Assembly: GCF_963422355.1 (NCBI RefSeq)
Contig: NC_085100.1
Coordinates: 5,754,068 to 5,818,067, forward strand
Source: Corticium candelabrum
Lineage: Eukaryota > Porifera > Homoscleromorpha > Homosclerophorida > Plakinidae
Direction: 5' to 3'
DNA length: 64,000 bases
Shown: positions 45,001 through 55,979 of the stretch, one piece after another
How the letters are laid out: each line of letters begins with the position of its first letter
How positions within the stretch are numbered: the stretch's first letter is position 1
Translations under genes and position numbers: made by a program
The notes under the pieces: model-generated
The model's input: only the letters and a program-made list of their open reading frames with translations
Database searches by the model: none
Told to the model about the DNA's origin: nothing

Positions 45001-48000
45001 TTCTATCGGGCTATGTTCTTTCTTTTTGCGGGGCACAAGAATTGCCATCAAGAACTATGGCTCCACACTGTTCTTGAGCTCATGCTTAACAAAGTCTATT
45101 ACATCAGTTGCTGCAAGGAATGCGCTGACAAGGTGTCAATGGAGTCTGGCTTCTCTCCTAGCAGCTGCTTCACAATCTATTTGTCTAGTGTTACTTTTGG
45201 TAGATATTAATCTAGAGAATGAAGTGCCTTCTGTGCCTGCATATAGTTACATTGCCGCATCATACGATTGAACTACTACTAGGATGAGTGTAACAAAAGT
45301 AAGTAGCTATAATAAGCCTAATAAAGAGACTGTTTGACTAATAACTTCTGAGCATCACAACTAGGCGTGGCCCCACATATATTTATTGAGGGGCGTGGCA
45401 TAATAAGAATTGCTTTGGCGACCAACATTTCGTAGGTTTTTCAAACCCCGAACAGTACTGTACTTTATGGACTTAGTCACTACAATCCAACATAGACATG
45501 CTGGGGCTCCAAGGGTTGTGTAACCAGAGATATGTATACAGCTCTGTTGCACAACCAATGCAGTGGACACAACCACGCGCCGTTGAACACGGCAAAGATA
45601 GGAAACTCAGCGATACTTGCGTGCAACCTTTTCTGTAGCGGTTATAAGAACCTGAAGACAATTAGGTTGACAGGATAGCATGAAGTCACTGAACTATACA
45701 TAGACTGCCACTATCGTAGCGTAGTGTTCTTGGAACGATTGCAGTTTTCACGTCTATAGGTATGGCGCATATGCAGACGAAGAGGACGTTTCCAAAACTG
45801 ACTGGGTATGACAGTTGAAGAACTGAACGGGCATGCAGAATATATGTGGATTGGCCTGATTTGTAGCCAGGGCGGAGTCTGTCAGAGAAAGCGATGAAAG
45901 TTTGTTTCTTCATTGCTAGCTCAAACAATGAGCATGGCCACTAGTCAGACTTTTTTAGTAGTTTATCAAGTGGGTTAATTTACCGTTGTAGTTTTATTAG
46001 CTAGTGACATGATTCTTTTATCAGAGGCAACATCAAAGTGACATAGCCATGAAACCATCCTCGAGCTATAGCTGCAGTGGCAAGTGTTTTTATTGACCTG
46101 TTTGTGCAGTGTATCCCAAGAGATTTGGTTTGGCAGCACAGAAATACATGGACGCTGTGTACATGTGCCAACCTCGAATCACTGAGGCAACCCAAGATTG
46201 TCATGAATCCACTACAGTAATCATATGGTCCGAAACTATATGAATGGGGAAACATACGCCTCCACCCAACCCACTTTTTTCTTGTGCTTAAATACCTTTT
46301 AGTGTGGTGGGCTCAGATGTTGGAAGAAGACATGGTGGGCTAGGTGTACATGCACACGCTTGCTCACACGTGTCATTGCTATACACTCCTTGAAGTGCTG
46401 TGAGGTCTTTCCTCTCAATCAGTTATCCACTGGACCCGGCAAAATGTATGTAATACAGTGTGTGTGTATATATATATACGTATATATATATATAATTAAT
46501 TTTAAGTGGTAGGCAGTATTTTTCATGATTGGAATGTCTGACCAAACGTTTAATGTCCGGCAAATTCTAAATTGCCAGGACATGATGTTCGGTGGTCAGT
46601 CAAAGACTATTTCACACACTGGTTACCAATGGTGCTTAGCAGGGATGTGTAGTAGCTTCTATCCTGTTTGGCATACTTTTCTCTGTCATTCTGAATGATA
46701 CTTTCAAGGATGTTGAAAGACGAGTCGAAGTGCAATGTCGAATCAGCAGAGGCATCTTCAACCTGAGGCGTTTTCAGGCCAAATCAAAAACATTCTCCTT
46801 GCTACAGTGCACATTGTACCAAAAGTGGATGTTACATCACTCATTTTTAGACAGTTAACTAACTTTAAAAGGACAAAAGGCTAGCAGACAGAAGGATATA
46901 TCTTAGATATTTGAAACTGTGTGTCTGTTTCAAGAAAACAAAGTTATTGTTTCTGTTTTATATTGATTTTTGAACAGGGCGGTTGCTATGTGGTTGAAGA
47001 AGCAACGTCAAAGGCTACTGATTGCCTCGGTAGTTCCCAATGTTAATAGATCCAGCTTACAAACCGTATTCGATGACAACGCACGAATGCAGACGCCAGA
47101 AACGGTGTCGTTTCCAACCCCAAAAGCGGAGCTCTTGAGCATGTGCATCAGAAGTGGCATTTACTCTGTCATATTACTGAATTATACTACGACGCATTCG
47201 GTAAACGAAGATCTAAGTCAAGTACTAGCTAAAAACGGTAGAACTAGACAATTGTAACAGATCAGAAAGATACCAATTACTAGAGATTTTGTATTAGAAA
47301 GACATCGACATCGAACAACTTTCCTGTCTGCTTCTACATCCATAGCAAGTCAATCTGCAGTCCTTGGAAAGCCCGTGGAAATTTGGTACCTGGAGCTAAA
47401 TCTAAGGGGCAATCCATTCAAGAGCCAGAATTACCATCTTAGGCAGTCGTATCTCTTGCCAATGAGAGGAAGAAGTATAGTGATGTTCTAGATGAACTGA
47501 CTTTTAATGGCAGCCTGAAATGTCACTTAGAGATAAGATCGTGCTGTCTCTGTGTCTTGTCCACTCTGGTCTAAAAATGAGATGGACCATAAAGCAACGA
47601 ACTTTTACAGCTGACTACTTGCATCTAAATCCAGAAGTTGTCAGACGCCGACTTGTCAAAGCAGTAGAACATTGTGAGGAAATCAGTTCAGACAGCGAAG
47701 TAGACAAACCGAAAGAAGACAAGGTCCTTCTACATGTAGCTGTGCTGTCTCGAAATCCAACTCGATCATGGTTATTAGAAAACAGACCAGACCTGCAGAT
47801 GGAAGGAAAAGCCTGGGTACACAACCATGCCTGTCCAAGAGGTCACCCAAACATGAAGGCAAGGGATTTCCACCAATTTCTAAATGAACAACTCCTTCCA
47901 AAGCCATCTTATTTACAAACTAACATTGTTTCAGAGGACACTGCCAGAAGATGGCTACTGAAACTGGGTTTCCGAACAATGAAAACAACAAGGGAGTGTA

Positions 48001-48565
48001 CTTTGATGGGCATGAAAGAGGAGACGTAGTTGACCATCGAGAGTAGTATTTGACCACCCTCCAAGAGATTGACAAAAACTTCAAGCAATATGTCTATATC
48101 ACGATGAGTTTACATACTTCGCTAACGTAGATGAAGGTTGGCACTGGGGCAGTGATGCTACCACAGCAATAACACCTAAGTCACCAGGGTCATCAATTAT
48201 GATCAGTGACTTTGTCCCAGAAGATGGTTGCCTTCAAGTAAATGACCGTGTAGAAGACAGCAGCAATGAACCTACATTAGCTATAGTTATGTTCGAACCA
48301 GGTGCTGGCAAAGACGGATATTTCAAAAATGGCCATCTACTTACACAAGTTGAGACGGCCATCTTAGTATTTGAGTCAAAATATTCCATCTACTTAAACA
48401 AGTTGAGACGGCTATCTTAGTATTTGAGTCAAAATATCCAAACAAGACAAGAGTATTTATATTCGATCAATTACCAAGCCACAAAAAGATGCCATCAGGT
48501 GGTCTTAATGTACTCCAATGAATGTTTATCCATGTGGAAGACAGGCAGACAGACAGACACCTCTC

Positions 48566-48628
<63 letters not shown>

Positions 48629-51041
48629 CAGCTCTGCTGGACTGGACATGTCATATGTATGCCTGGCGACAGAATACCAAAGCAGCTACTATTCCACCAA
48701 ACTAGGACATTGAAAGCATTGCCAGGGCCATCCATATCTACGATTCAAAGACTAACTAAAGAACAGTCTTAAACCTTGCTCCATTAATCCAGACACATTT
48801 GAACATTTTGATACTGATAAAGCCAAATGGCGTACACTTGTCACCAGTCTTTGAATAGGTTCAAACAATCTCGTATTTCACATACGCAGTCAAGAGACTG
48901 GTGAAGAAGTGTGCTGATCTACCTGTCCTAACTGGATCCTAACCTGACTTGTTTTCAATATGGAAAGGTTTGCCTGTCGAGGGCTGGTCTGCTACCCGAT
49001 CAGTGTAGCCAAAGACACTGAGAGGGTTGTCACTGATTACAATGGAGATACCATCACAACTAGGCAAAGAATCGTCTTTGTAGAAGTTAAGGGGTACTCA
49101 TATGTCAAAGCCTAGTGTCTTCAATAGCAGGTGGCACATGTCAAGATCAGCAATTAGTCAATGATTCCAGCAGAGGAGGACAGAAGAAGAGATGCAAAAA
49201 GCCTAAAGCACGTCGCCAGGAAAGCTAGGGCTTTATTTTCTGCAACACATAAGTCAGATAAGCCATCATATGAGTTGCACTAATCAAGGAACAACTCATA
49301 TAAATCTTGACGAACAGACCCTTGTGTGACAGGGACATTGTGACTGTTTGATTGCATTTCCACCTTACTAAGACGTTTGTTTATGGATAATGTCATCTCC
49401 GTTCTCAACCAGCAAGAATGGCTACATTTATGCCTTAGCCAGCTATGTCACTGCCCCAATCTCAACATGAACTCTTCTGATGACTCAAAACTAAAGTACA
49501 ACAGTCTGCTTACTGACATTAGAGATCCCTTAGTTAAGGTTGTTGTATTTTTGTAAGATATACTTTTCATAGACTCAGTACAGGTGTTTTAAGATGAGAA
49601 ATTTGCTCTCAGGGTACAAAATGGTTATAGATGTAGATGCAAAGACGAAGAAATCAATTGTAGTTTGCTGTTTGATGACAGTTTTGCTTGTTGCTGGAAT
49701 TGACCATCTCTATTGTGAAGGCTCAAACTTGCAATGTAAAGACGTATTACTGTATTTCTTCGATTAAACTCGCGGCACTTATTTTTAGCTATGGCTTCAA
49801 CTGCAGCATTTAAACAAGGCTGTGTTATTCGAGGATGGCGTTTATTTTTAATGGCTCTCTGTCCCTGCTTTAGGAGTGTCATGCTGTAGGTCTGACACCT
49901 TTTCAAGAGAACAACACTTACAGTACTGGTACCATTTCACACTTTGAGACATCTTGTGGTGAGCCTGTATACGGGTAGTCTAAAGAAACGTTTGCCTCAC
50001 GCATGCTTCCAAAGAAGTCGATCCTGAGCAAAACAGAAGCTGCCTTTGAATAGAAGCCACAATAAACGATGTGATGTTCATGTGTCGACAGCTGTTGCAC
50101 TGCACTTTTGCAATACCAGCTGTAATTTCCATGTGCACAGCCGTGATGAGTAAGTAGTGTGAAACAGAAGTAATGGTACGTATGTTTATGATATAAAAGA
50201 CAGTTAAAGTGATTTGTTTGACTGCTGAGTGCAAGTTTGATCTTCCAAGTTCACTGACATCGTCAGTAAATAGAAGATGCACTCGAATAAAGGCCATATG
50301 GTTCTGCAGTCTTAAGGCCATAGAAGCTGTGGCTTTTATTTGACGAAATGCAGTAATTTTATTTTGGTCTGTACAATAGAAAGTAGCAGATGTTATATCT
50401 TAGAGAATCGTAAGTGTATCTTGTTAAGTGTGCTGTTTTTGTTTCAGCTTGTTGCTGGTAGTGCTGTGGTCGCATTTGAAGAAGTGTGTCCTGAAAGGAT
50501 AGATTTAATTCACAAGAACTATCGCAAGCTGTGCAACCTTCTTGTTGATGTAGAAGATTGGGGTCAAGTGGCCATCATCAGCATGTTAACTAGATATGCT
50601 CACTCTCAGTTTGCAAACCCAAATGTGGAGGTAGTTTTGAATAGTAGCAAGTCGAGATACATGGATGTCTTTGTTTTGAGTCATCAATGTTCAGGGGCAA
50701 GAACTTGGTGAGGAAAAGTTTTACAGCTCCGAAAATGAAGGCAGTTCTGGTAGTGATATTAAAGATAAAGATGAAACAGCAAAACAGGATAGTGAAACAA
50801 AGAGGAAAAAACCATATGTGATGGATCCTGACCATCGTCTTCTCCTTCAATCAACAAAGCCACTTCTTCAAAGCAGAAACACTGCAGTACGTAGATGTGT
50901 GAACAGTGTGTTGTTGAGAATGTCATTTTCTTTATGCTTGTAGGTGGTCATGAGTGTGGCTCAACTTTACTTTCACGCTGCTCCAGCTGGTGAAATGTCA
51001 CTAGTTGTTAGACCCCTTATACGGCTGCTTAGGACTCATCG
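36003..51041 (+). CDS. AP3B1: AP-3 complex subunit beta (N-terminal third; gene continues beyond the window)
   Basis: Ten exons: 36003-36093, 36143-36255, 36332-36406, 36470-36565, 36629-36724, 36790-36854, 36910-36976, 50448-50630, 50695-50886 and 50944-51041, giving 358 codons plus two bases. Borders are GT/AG and phases fit. The start ATG has a strong context (CACCATGG). The product shows the Adaptin_N solenoid: [60 protein letters not shown], then [20 protein letters not shown] and [19 protein letters not shown], all beta-adaptin 3 signatures, with the acidic insert [18 protein letters not shown]-3 sorts membrane cargo from endosomes or Golgi to lysosome-related organelles. Vertebrate AP3B1 and AP3B2 cannot be told apart here. 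The 49-bp first intron is the least certain join. Intron 7 is 13471 bp, and the exon after 51041 is not found. Confidence 0.92.
36977..37700. other. Start of the giant intron, unassigned repeat-like DNA
   Basis: CATGTAAACG occurs twice (about 37186 and 37420) with GCCGG and GGTTGGCTTGG-type words nearby, suggesting an old inverted-repeat element, but ends cannot be set. Confidence 0.4.
37758..37986. mobile_element. Hairpin MITE
   Basis: Near-perfect arms of about 90 bp face each other: GCTTGAAGAAATAGGGGTGG and ACTTTACATCTGAAACCAAT on the left, and ATTGGTTTCAGATGTAAAGT and ATTTCTTCAAGCTT on the right. It lies next to TTAA on both sides. It has no coding capacity and would be snap-back in RNA. 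Confidence 0.85.
37989..39312. mobile_element. Kolobok-like element (TTAA target), second family
   Basis: The ends AGGAGAACTCTCACCAAAT and ATTTGGTGAGAGTTCCCCT are inverted and flanked by TTAA (37985-37988 and 39313-39316). The interior has only short frames (38129-38419 among them) with no recognised transposase. Its ends differ from those of 32113-33698 apart from the AGG start. Confidence 0.75.
39376..41687. other. Intron DNA with a duplicated segment near 39.6-40.0 kb
   Basis: Words such as GAAGAT/CTTGTGAGAGAC, GAAGATTCTG and TTGATCGGCACTCA recur between 39630 and 39985, so this is an imperfect local duplication. Plus-strand frames at 39536-39817 and 39986-40183 are open but match nothing. 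On the minus strand 40560-40490 has a basic stretch ([17 protein letters not shown]) before a GTAAG, exon-like but unsupported. Confidence 0.4.
41688..41965. mobile_element. Long palindromic MITE
   Basis: The arms of about 115 bp are nearly identical: AAATGAGAAAGATGTAGGGT ... GGAATTCGCTCATACAGACT, facing AGTCTGTATGAGCGAATTCC ... ACCCTACATCTTTCTCATTT. The loop is about 45 bp. The transcript would fold into a long hairpin inside AP3B pre-mRNA. Confidence 0.88.
41966..43113. repeat. Intron DNA with a 23-bp tandem repeat
   Basis: At 42876-42944 the unit ACGAGTAAAAGTATATGTGG repeats about three times (last copy truncated). The rest of the stretch holds no feature I can support. Confidence 0.6.
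43114..44196. mobile_element. hAT-like TIR element with an internal minisatellite
   Basis: The ends CAGTGTTCTCCCCAAATATC and CCTGGGGAGAACACTG are inverted. CAGTG-type ends are common in hAT elements, but no 8-bp target duplication is seen. Near the right end (44040-44160) about five units of GGCATAAGTCAAGGCGTGGC form a minisatellite; the left arm has GGCGTGGC words too. No transposase is recognised. Confidence 0.65.
44352..44413. repeat. Short perfect hairpin
   Basis: GTATCGTGTACCAGACCCT-TCCTAC faces GTAGGGTCTGGCTACACGATAC around CCGGCA, with arms of about 25 bp. Confidence 0.8.
44479..45449 (+). mobile_element. TIR element carrying an OTU-like ORF (copy 2)
   Basis: The ends GGGTTTGAAAAACCGG and GGTTTTTCAAACCCC are inverted. 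The right arm contains TTGGCGACCAAC, shared with the right arm of the element at 13769-16100. The body is almost entirely the frame at 44815-45210. With 970 bp it has no room for a normal transposase. Confidence 0.7.
44815..45210 (+). CDS. OTU-like protease-related ORF in a TIR element, catalytic Cys replaced by Ser
   Basis: The 131-codon frame contains [19 protein letters not shown], then [20 protein letters not shown] and [20 protein letters not shown]. This follows the OTU order: hydrophobic lead, DGNC-[LF]-[FY]-R-A loop, G-x-E/K-x-x-H, L-R, V-x-E-L-x-x-N. The catalytic Cys of DGNC is Ser (DGNS), so it is unlikely to act as a cysteine protease, though ubiquitin binding could remain. The ATG at 44815 may not be the true start, and the C-terminal His motif is not seen. 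It has no stop over the conserved part, unlike copy 1. Confidence 0.6.
   Translation: MKCATEVEARAILAEIGEYQYSWKPATSFLSWCQLDLLARDLIPADASANLLPVAVATDGNSFYRAMFFLFAGHKNCHQELWLHTVLELMLNKVYYISCCKECADKVSMESGFSPSSCFTIYLSSVTFGRY
45450..46464. other. Intron DNA without recognised features
   Basis: No exon, inverted repeat or transposon protein is supported here. Confidence 0.5.
46465..46494. repeat. Short (TA)n tract
   Basis: GTGTGTGTATATATATATACGTATATATATATA: a GT-TA mixed tract of about 30 bp of TA. Confidence 0.85.
46970..48560 (+). pseudogene. DDE-type transposase of a sponge/cnidarian-type family
   Basis: The main frame (47520-48029) contains [17 protein letters not shown] and [18 protein letters not shown], the region before the catalytic domain in a widespread DDE superfamily whose next motif is GxxVDGHERxDVV. 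Across frame breaks follow [13 protein letters not shown], then [42 protein letters not shown] (usually FIFDNxxxH) and MNVYPCGRQ, in the family order. I do not know a firm name for it. The part from 46970 to 47520 may be its N-terminal region (weak). It is dead: several shifts, plus an internal duplication near 48350-48450. Confidence 0.7.
48570..48622. repeat. (TA)n tract between a transposase and a LINE tail
   Basis: About 26 TA units stand exactly between the transposase C-terminus and the LINE tail. Confidence 0.95.
48625..48856 (+). mobile_element. LINE ORF2 3' tail fragment
   Basis: The frame gives [21 protein letters not shown] (shifted; the family has LRWxGHVxRMPDxRIPKQLL), and further on a frame ending [14 protein letters not shown] before the stop, as at LINE ORF2 ends. 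Confidence 0.75.
48857..50447. other. End of the giant intron, unassigned
   Basis: Around 49750-49860 TTCTTCGATTAAACTCGCGG and TTATTCGAGGATGGCGTTTA suggest a fragment of a CCGTATT-type MITE. Nothing else is recognised up to the AP3B exon 8 acceptor. Confidence 0.4.
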
Positions 51042-52089
51042 GTAAGTCACGAGAGTTTGCAGTGTGAGTTACTAAGCATGATGACAACATTATTATTGCA
51101 TGTCTGTGCTTCTAGTAATTCCTATTTGCGTGTGTGTGTGATTATATTACTCTTAATATGCAAATAAGCTTTCCTATCACTTCATTGAAGACCACGCTAT
51201 AAATTATGACAAAGTGTGTCAGGGCGTTTGGATCTAGTAGTTCTGTATAAGAGTAGAAATGTTTGAGTTTTTCACAGATGTCTCATCAAGGTGTGTACTT
51301 CTTTTCTTGATGGAGTAACAAAGAGGTGGACACCAATTTGCAATCATTGTGCATATCACAGATGAGCGACTCTTTTGGTTTTGCTTTTTTATGCAGACAG
51401 CTCCCTCAGCATATTTAACACTTCTTTGTAACTGATGTAGGCAACCCAAGATTGTTCCACTTGTGTGGGATAGTTCTTGGTGCCAAAGCTTCAAGAGCAC
51501 ACTTGCCCAGGATAACTTGAGCTATGGCCTATGGGAGTCATTGAAATGTCCAGTGCTATACCCACGACTATGACACTCTTAGATGTGATATTGATGGCCA
51601 AGTCTTTGTGTTCAAATTCTTTGCAATCATTTATGACTTTACTGTATTATATGACATACCTTGTAGTTCTGCATGTCGACTTCCACTTTGGACAGTCTCA
51701 AGGAGATGTGTTTAGATATAGAAAGATTGTTTGGTTGGTCATTGCTATGTATTAATCAAAGATTTTTTATCATAGTTTGTTGATCCCACTACCAGCAAAG
51801 CTCAGCTGTTATCAAACAGTAAATCCTTAGCCTTCTGGGTTAGAGTATTTGTGACCTGGAGGTTGGTCACTAGTGATTGCACTGATTTCTTGTTTGGTGG
51901 TGTCTTTTCTGCACTCAGAGTCATGGGTGTTATTTCAGTCATAAGGGTGTGTAAGGTTGAGCCTTCTTGAAAATGACATACTGCAGTCTTGATAAAGTTG
52001 TGTGAGTCACGTGCGAATTGTATTATCTTGCATGGTTTTCTTGAGCCTCACTCGCAGACTCTGTGGTTGCATTTGTAAATGTTCTTAAC
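51042..52089. other. Start of the next AP3B intron, unassigned
   Basis: The donor GTAAGT after exon 10 opens an intron in phase 2. No following AP3B exon (family: EVQYxVLxNIA) was found in the rest of the window, so this intron would exceed 12.9 kb, or the gene is broken here. Confidence 0.6.
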
Positions 52090-53230
52090 TCGGGGCGTGC
52101 ATGTGCTAGGGTTACTGTAATACTGCTGTGTACCAACCAGGAAACGGACCATTTGTTGGACAGACAGTTGAAATGCAGCACATGCGCTCGTTCTCACTGG
52201 TGTTAATTAGCATGCCAGTTCTTGTGATAATTTTTTACATGCTTTTAGGAGACATTGAATAGCTATCTCATGTTGACAATCCCATGTGCCACTCAATGTG
52301 TCAAGCCTCCTCACGTTCTACATTGCGTCTCATTAATAATTGAAATTCAAGGTGGATAGCAGCTGAGGGTTTAACACTTTAGTGCTTCTTCGTTTTAATT
52401 AGGTTACCACTGATTAGATCACGAGCAATGTTTTGGACCTTTCCTTCACAGCTTCTTGAATGGTTGGCACGGTTGTCTCTTGACATGCCTAATCAAACTC
52501 AGTGTCACAGGATATGGCCTTCCCCCGACAGAATCTTTCTTGGAGCAAATATCTTACGATATGGTTGGACTTGTTATTCTAGGACAGAATCTTCTCCCCT
52601 TTCAAAATTAAAGAATCGTAATTCTAACATTAACCCCTAAGCCTAACTCCGAGGGAGGATCTGGATTCCACAGAGGAAATTTTGTGTAAAGACCTTGGTC
52701 TTGCCTATCGTAGAGGCAAGAACTTGCTACTCATTTGGTGATCAGTGTCCTATGGGTTTCCAGTAAAGACTTACTAATGCTCATTTGTCATGCAGATTTT
52801 TTTCATTTGATAAACAAGATTTTATATAACTGTGGATTTTACGATTTTCAGTCACATAGGTGCAGGAAGGAAGCCATATCCTTAGCTCACCTTTGAAATT
52901 AATAATACGTCCTAAATCTGTGATTAACCTGAGCTTTCATGCACTGGGATTACGGTAATACTGCTGTGGACCATTTAGCGGCTGGCTGGCTTGACAGCTC
53001 AGCAATTAGAATAATTAGCATGCGATCATTTTATCGCTTGTATTAATTAGCGTGCCAGTCGATGCGATGATGTTTTTGCATGCTTTCAAGAAGTATTGAA
53101 TGTCGACAATCCTACATGGAATTGAAAGTGTTTAGCTCCTTCTCGTGCTCTTCATGTTGATTTGTAGTTGCAGTACGTGTGCAGCCAGCCGTTCCATAAC
53201 CGAAGCTAGCAGTGAGGTTTAGCCCTTAAG
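52090..53230 (+). repeat. Pair of direct repeats of about 300 bp
   Basis: The segments 52090-52395 and 52928-53235 share GTAATACTGCTGTG-ACCA, TTAATTAGC-TGCCAGT, TTGACAATCC and the closing TT(A)-CACTT-AGTGCTT, with much divergence between. They could be LTRs of a short element with an uncoding centre, or a tandem duplication. Confidence 0.6.
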
Positions 53231-53340
53231 TGCTTTCATGTTTGGACCTGACTGATCTGAGTCTCTGGTGATTGGTGATCGGTAGGTAATTGGGTCTACT
53301 CGGGGTAACGTTGATTTGGTGACCCAGTGGTTCATTACTC

Positions 53341-53987
53341 TCATGTAGCCAGCCTCTCGGCCTTTTCGACATCCGGCCAGCTGGGGGAGGGTCTAGTATA
53401 GTTCCTTTGATGTTGTTGTGTTGCTGCTTCACCAATAAACGGTGAGTACTACGGTGAGAGTAAGTGGTTGTTTATAGTAGTCAGGTGATCTTGTCTAATT
53501 ACTGACGGGAATGCTGTGGTATTCCAGAGCTTGTCATGTCTTGTCTTTCGTCTAGTTCTCTGTAAGAATGTTGCCTTTGACTAAGCTGGTAAGTGTTTGG
53601 CAAAAGGAAGTGCTACCAGTGCGGAGAAGATTCTGTTCTCATTCTAACTGGCCGTAGCCAGCCCCTCTTCTACAACCCGATGGAATGAGAACAGCAGGAT
53701 CTTTTTTGAACTGGTATTGCTTCCTTTTGCCAAACACTTACCAGCTTGGTCATAGGCGACATTCTTACAAAGAACTGAAACAAAGACAAGACATGACGAG
53801 CTCTGGAATACCATGGCGTTCCCATCGGTAATTGGACAAGGTCACCTAACTATAAACAACCACTTACTCTCACTGCAGTAGTCACCGTTTATCGATGAAG
53901 CGACAGCACGGCAACATCAAAGGAACTGTACCAGACCCTCCACTGCTGTTCGGTTGTTAAAAGGGGAGGGGCTGGCTGCATGAGGCT
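53341..53987. repeat. Large palindrome (about 300-bp arms)
   Basis: The left arm (53341-53645) contains TTCCTTTGATGTTGTTGTG, AGAGTAAGTGGTTGTTTATAG, CAGAGCTTGTCATGTCTTG and GTTTGGCAAAAGGAAG; the right arm (53695-53987) has them inverted in mirror order. Both outer ends and the centre carry GTAGCCAGCC words. It looks like a foldback element. The arms differ by about one base in ten or so. Confidence 0.85.
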
Positions 53988-54538
53988 AGTTGTTCGTTGG
54001 GTCTGAATTGTAAATAGTACGTCACTAAAGGGTTGATTGTGGTGAGACCCAGTGATCAGAAGATCAAGCAGCAGATGAGAAAGATCTAAAATGAAGGTAG
54101 CAATGTTGTCTATTCCAGAGATATAACTCCAAATACACTGTCAGAATGGTGGAAACGGCAATGGCAGTGCCAGAGGCAAGAAGAAATGGAAAAATAGTTA
54201 TATGTAATATCAATGGGAGTACATGTACCAAGAGAAACACGCACATCTAATGTTGTGTTGGCTTGCACTCATCTTTAAACTTCTTGCTTTTGCTAACAAA
54301 TGCCTTGTCTGCAGTAATTAACTCGAAGAGCACATATGCTAGGTTACAATGGTGTGGTTTGTGTAGCGAGGTGACACAGAGACAACACGCATAGTATACT
54401 AACACAACTCTCTAATCCTTGTTAATACAATGATTGCAAAAATACCGGTCATTAATATCTATAGTTACTACAATAACTATGATACTACAATATCCTCTCT
54501 TTCTAAAAAATAACGTAAACAATAAACTCTACTTGTCT
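53988..54538. other. Unassigned DNA before the Ty3 element
   Basis: May hold the 3' LTR of the minus-strand Ty3 element, but no matching partner copy was found near 60.5 kb to prove it. Confidence 0.35.
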
Positions 54539-54814
54539 CTAGTCGTACCCATTCACCATATCATCTAGGAGGTTGTCCTTTCGTAGACCTGGTGGAAATC
54601 GATCTCGGTTCGCATACGGCCTCTTCTGATGATGAACTGCTCCCATTAGGGAGTTCACTGTGATTAGAGACACTCCTATTGGTAGGATTGCTTTTGTACG
54701 TTTTTCTAAAATGTTCATCAAAACCAGGAACCAGTGACTGTCTTTTTACGTGTGTAGGTCTTGCTTGCAGCTGATCAATGTGTACTTTTTGTTCTGTAAC
54801 CTGATCATTCAATT

Positions 54815-55690
54815 TCATAGAATAATAACTAGCTGGCGTCTGTTTCGTTTTTTCTTGACCTTTTTGTTGTTGAAGTAGAACAGCATCTCCAATTTGAAAT
54901 GGTTCTCGAGATCTTGACCTACGATCATAAGACTTTTTCTGTTGTGCTTGTCACTTTGCACTTTTCTTTTCAGTGATGTTTCCAGAGAACCAATTGGCGA
55001 AGACGGAAGAAGGTCTAATGAACATGGTAGATGCCATCCCAGAAGAAGTTTAGCTGGTGTCTCCTGTCGACAAGTATTTCTATAGACAGACAGAGATTGA
55101 TCAACAACATCTAGTTTTGCGTTTCGCTCTACCAGTTTTTTGCGTACTGCCTTCTTGATTGATTGAATAAATTGCTCAGCTTGGCCATTACATTGTGGAT
55201 GATACAGGGGATTTTGAGAATATAAGATCCCATTCGATTTGCTGAATTTTTGAAGTGCTTTTGACACGAATTGGGGACCATTATCAGTTACTACTTGTTA
55301 AGGTATTCCAAACCGAGCCATCATTCGACTTAAGGTGGCAATGGTTTGTGTAATACCTGTTGCCCCAACTCGAAATTTAACAACTTCTGGCCATTTTGAA
55401 TGAGCGTCAGTGGCAATTAAGCACATCCAATTTGGAAAGGTTCAGCAAAGTCCCAATGCAAACGCTCGAAGGATAATCAGGAAACTCCCAAGGATGTAGA
55501 GGAGTTGTTGGAGGATTGTTCCAATAAAGCGCACAAACATCACATTTACAAACCATTGCTTCGATATCTTGGTCTATTGCTGGCCACCATAGGTAATATC
55601 GAGGAAGTTTTTTATTTGATCAGCTTCAACATGTGCCCTATGAAGCTGTTGTAACAAAAAATGGCGAATTATAGATGGTACAATCACTCA
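54815..55690 (-). pseudogene. Ty3-type integrase (core and C-terminus)
   Basis: The open part (55267-54815) starts at VSKALQKFSKSNG, just after VVTDNGPQF in the family order, and has YHPQCNGQAEQFIQSIKKAV, in which the catalytic Glu (AEQF) is kept. Upstream, broken by stops, are an H-C-C zinc-binding segment near 55540 and the first Asp region. A basic tail follows. It would catalyse cDNA insertion in an intact element; frame breaks make it inactive. Confidence 0.82.
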
Positions 55691-55979
55691 TATCCCATTG
55701 TCATGCTTTAGCAAACACCCATTGCTCAGAGATAGTTGAGGTTGACAAACAGCAAGTGGTTTTACTGCAGCATCTTTTAGTTTGTATGGCCAGCCTTGAC
55801 GAACATATCTAACAACCGTTTGAAGATTGTGGTCTTTTTCAGTATGTGTTAGAAGTTGATGATATTGGATTGGGCCAGTAAAGAAGGTTTGGGTCATACA
55901 TTGTTAGAACTGGCAAGGACATAAGCCGTTGCTTGAGTTGATCAAATGCAAATTGGGTTTTGGCGCACCAAACCCATGG

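Larger units (their letters stand above)
36977..50447 (+). other. Giant seventh intron of AP3B (13.5 kb), filled with transposons
   Basis: The donor GTAAGG follows KDRTT, and the acceptor TTTCAG precedes [13 protein letters not shown]. In the family these are adjacent residues (KTTLVAGS), so nothing is missing. The other AP3B introns seen are 49-76 bp. Confidence 0.92.
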
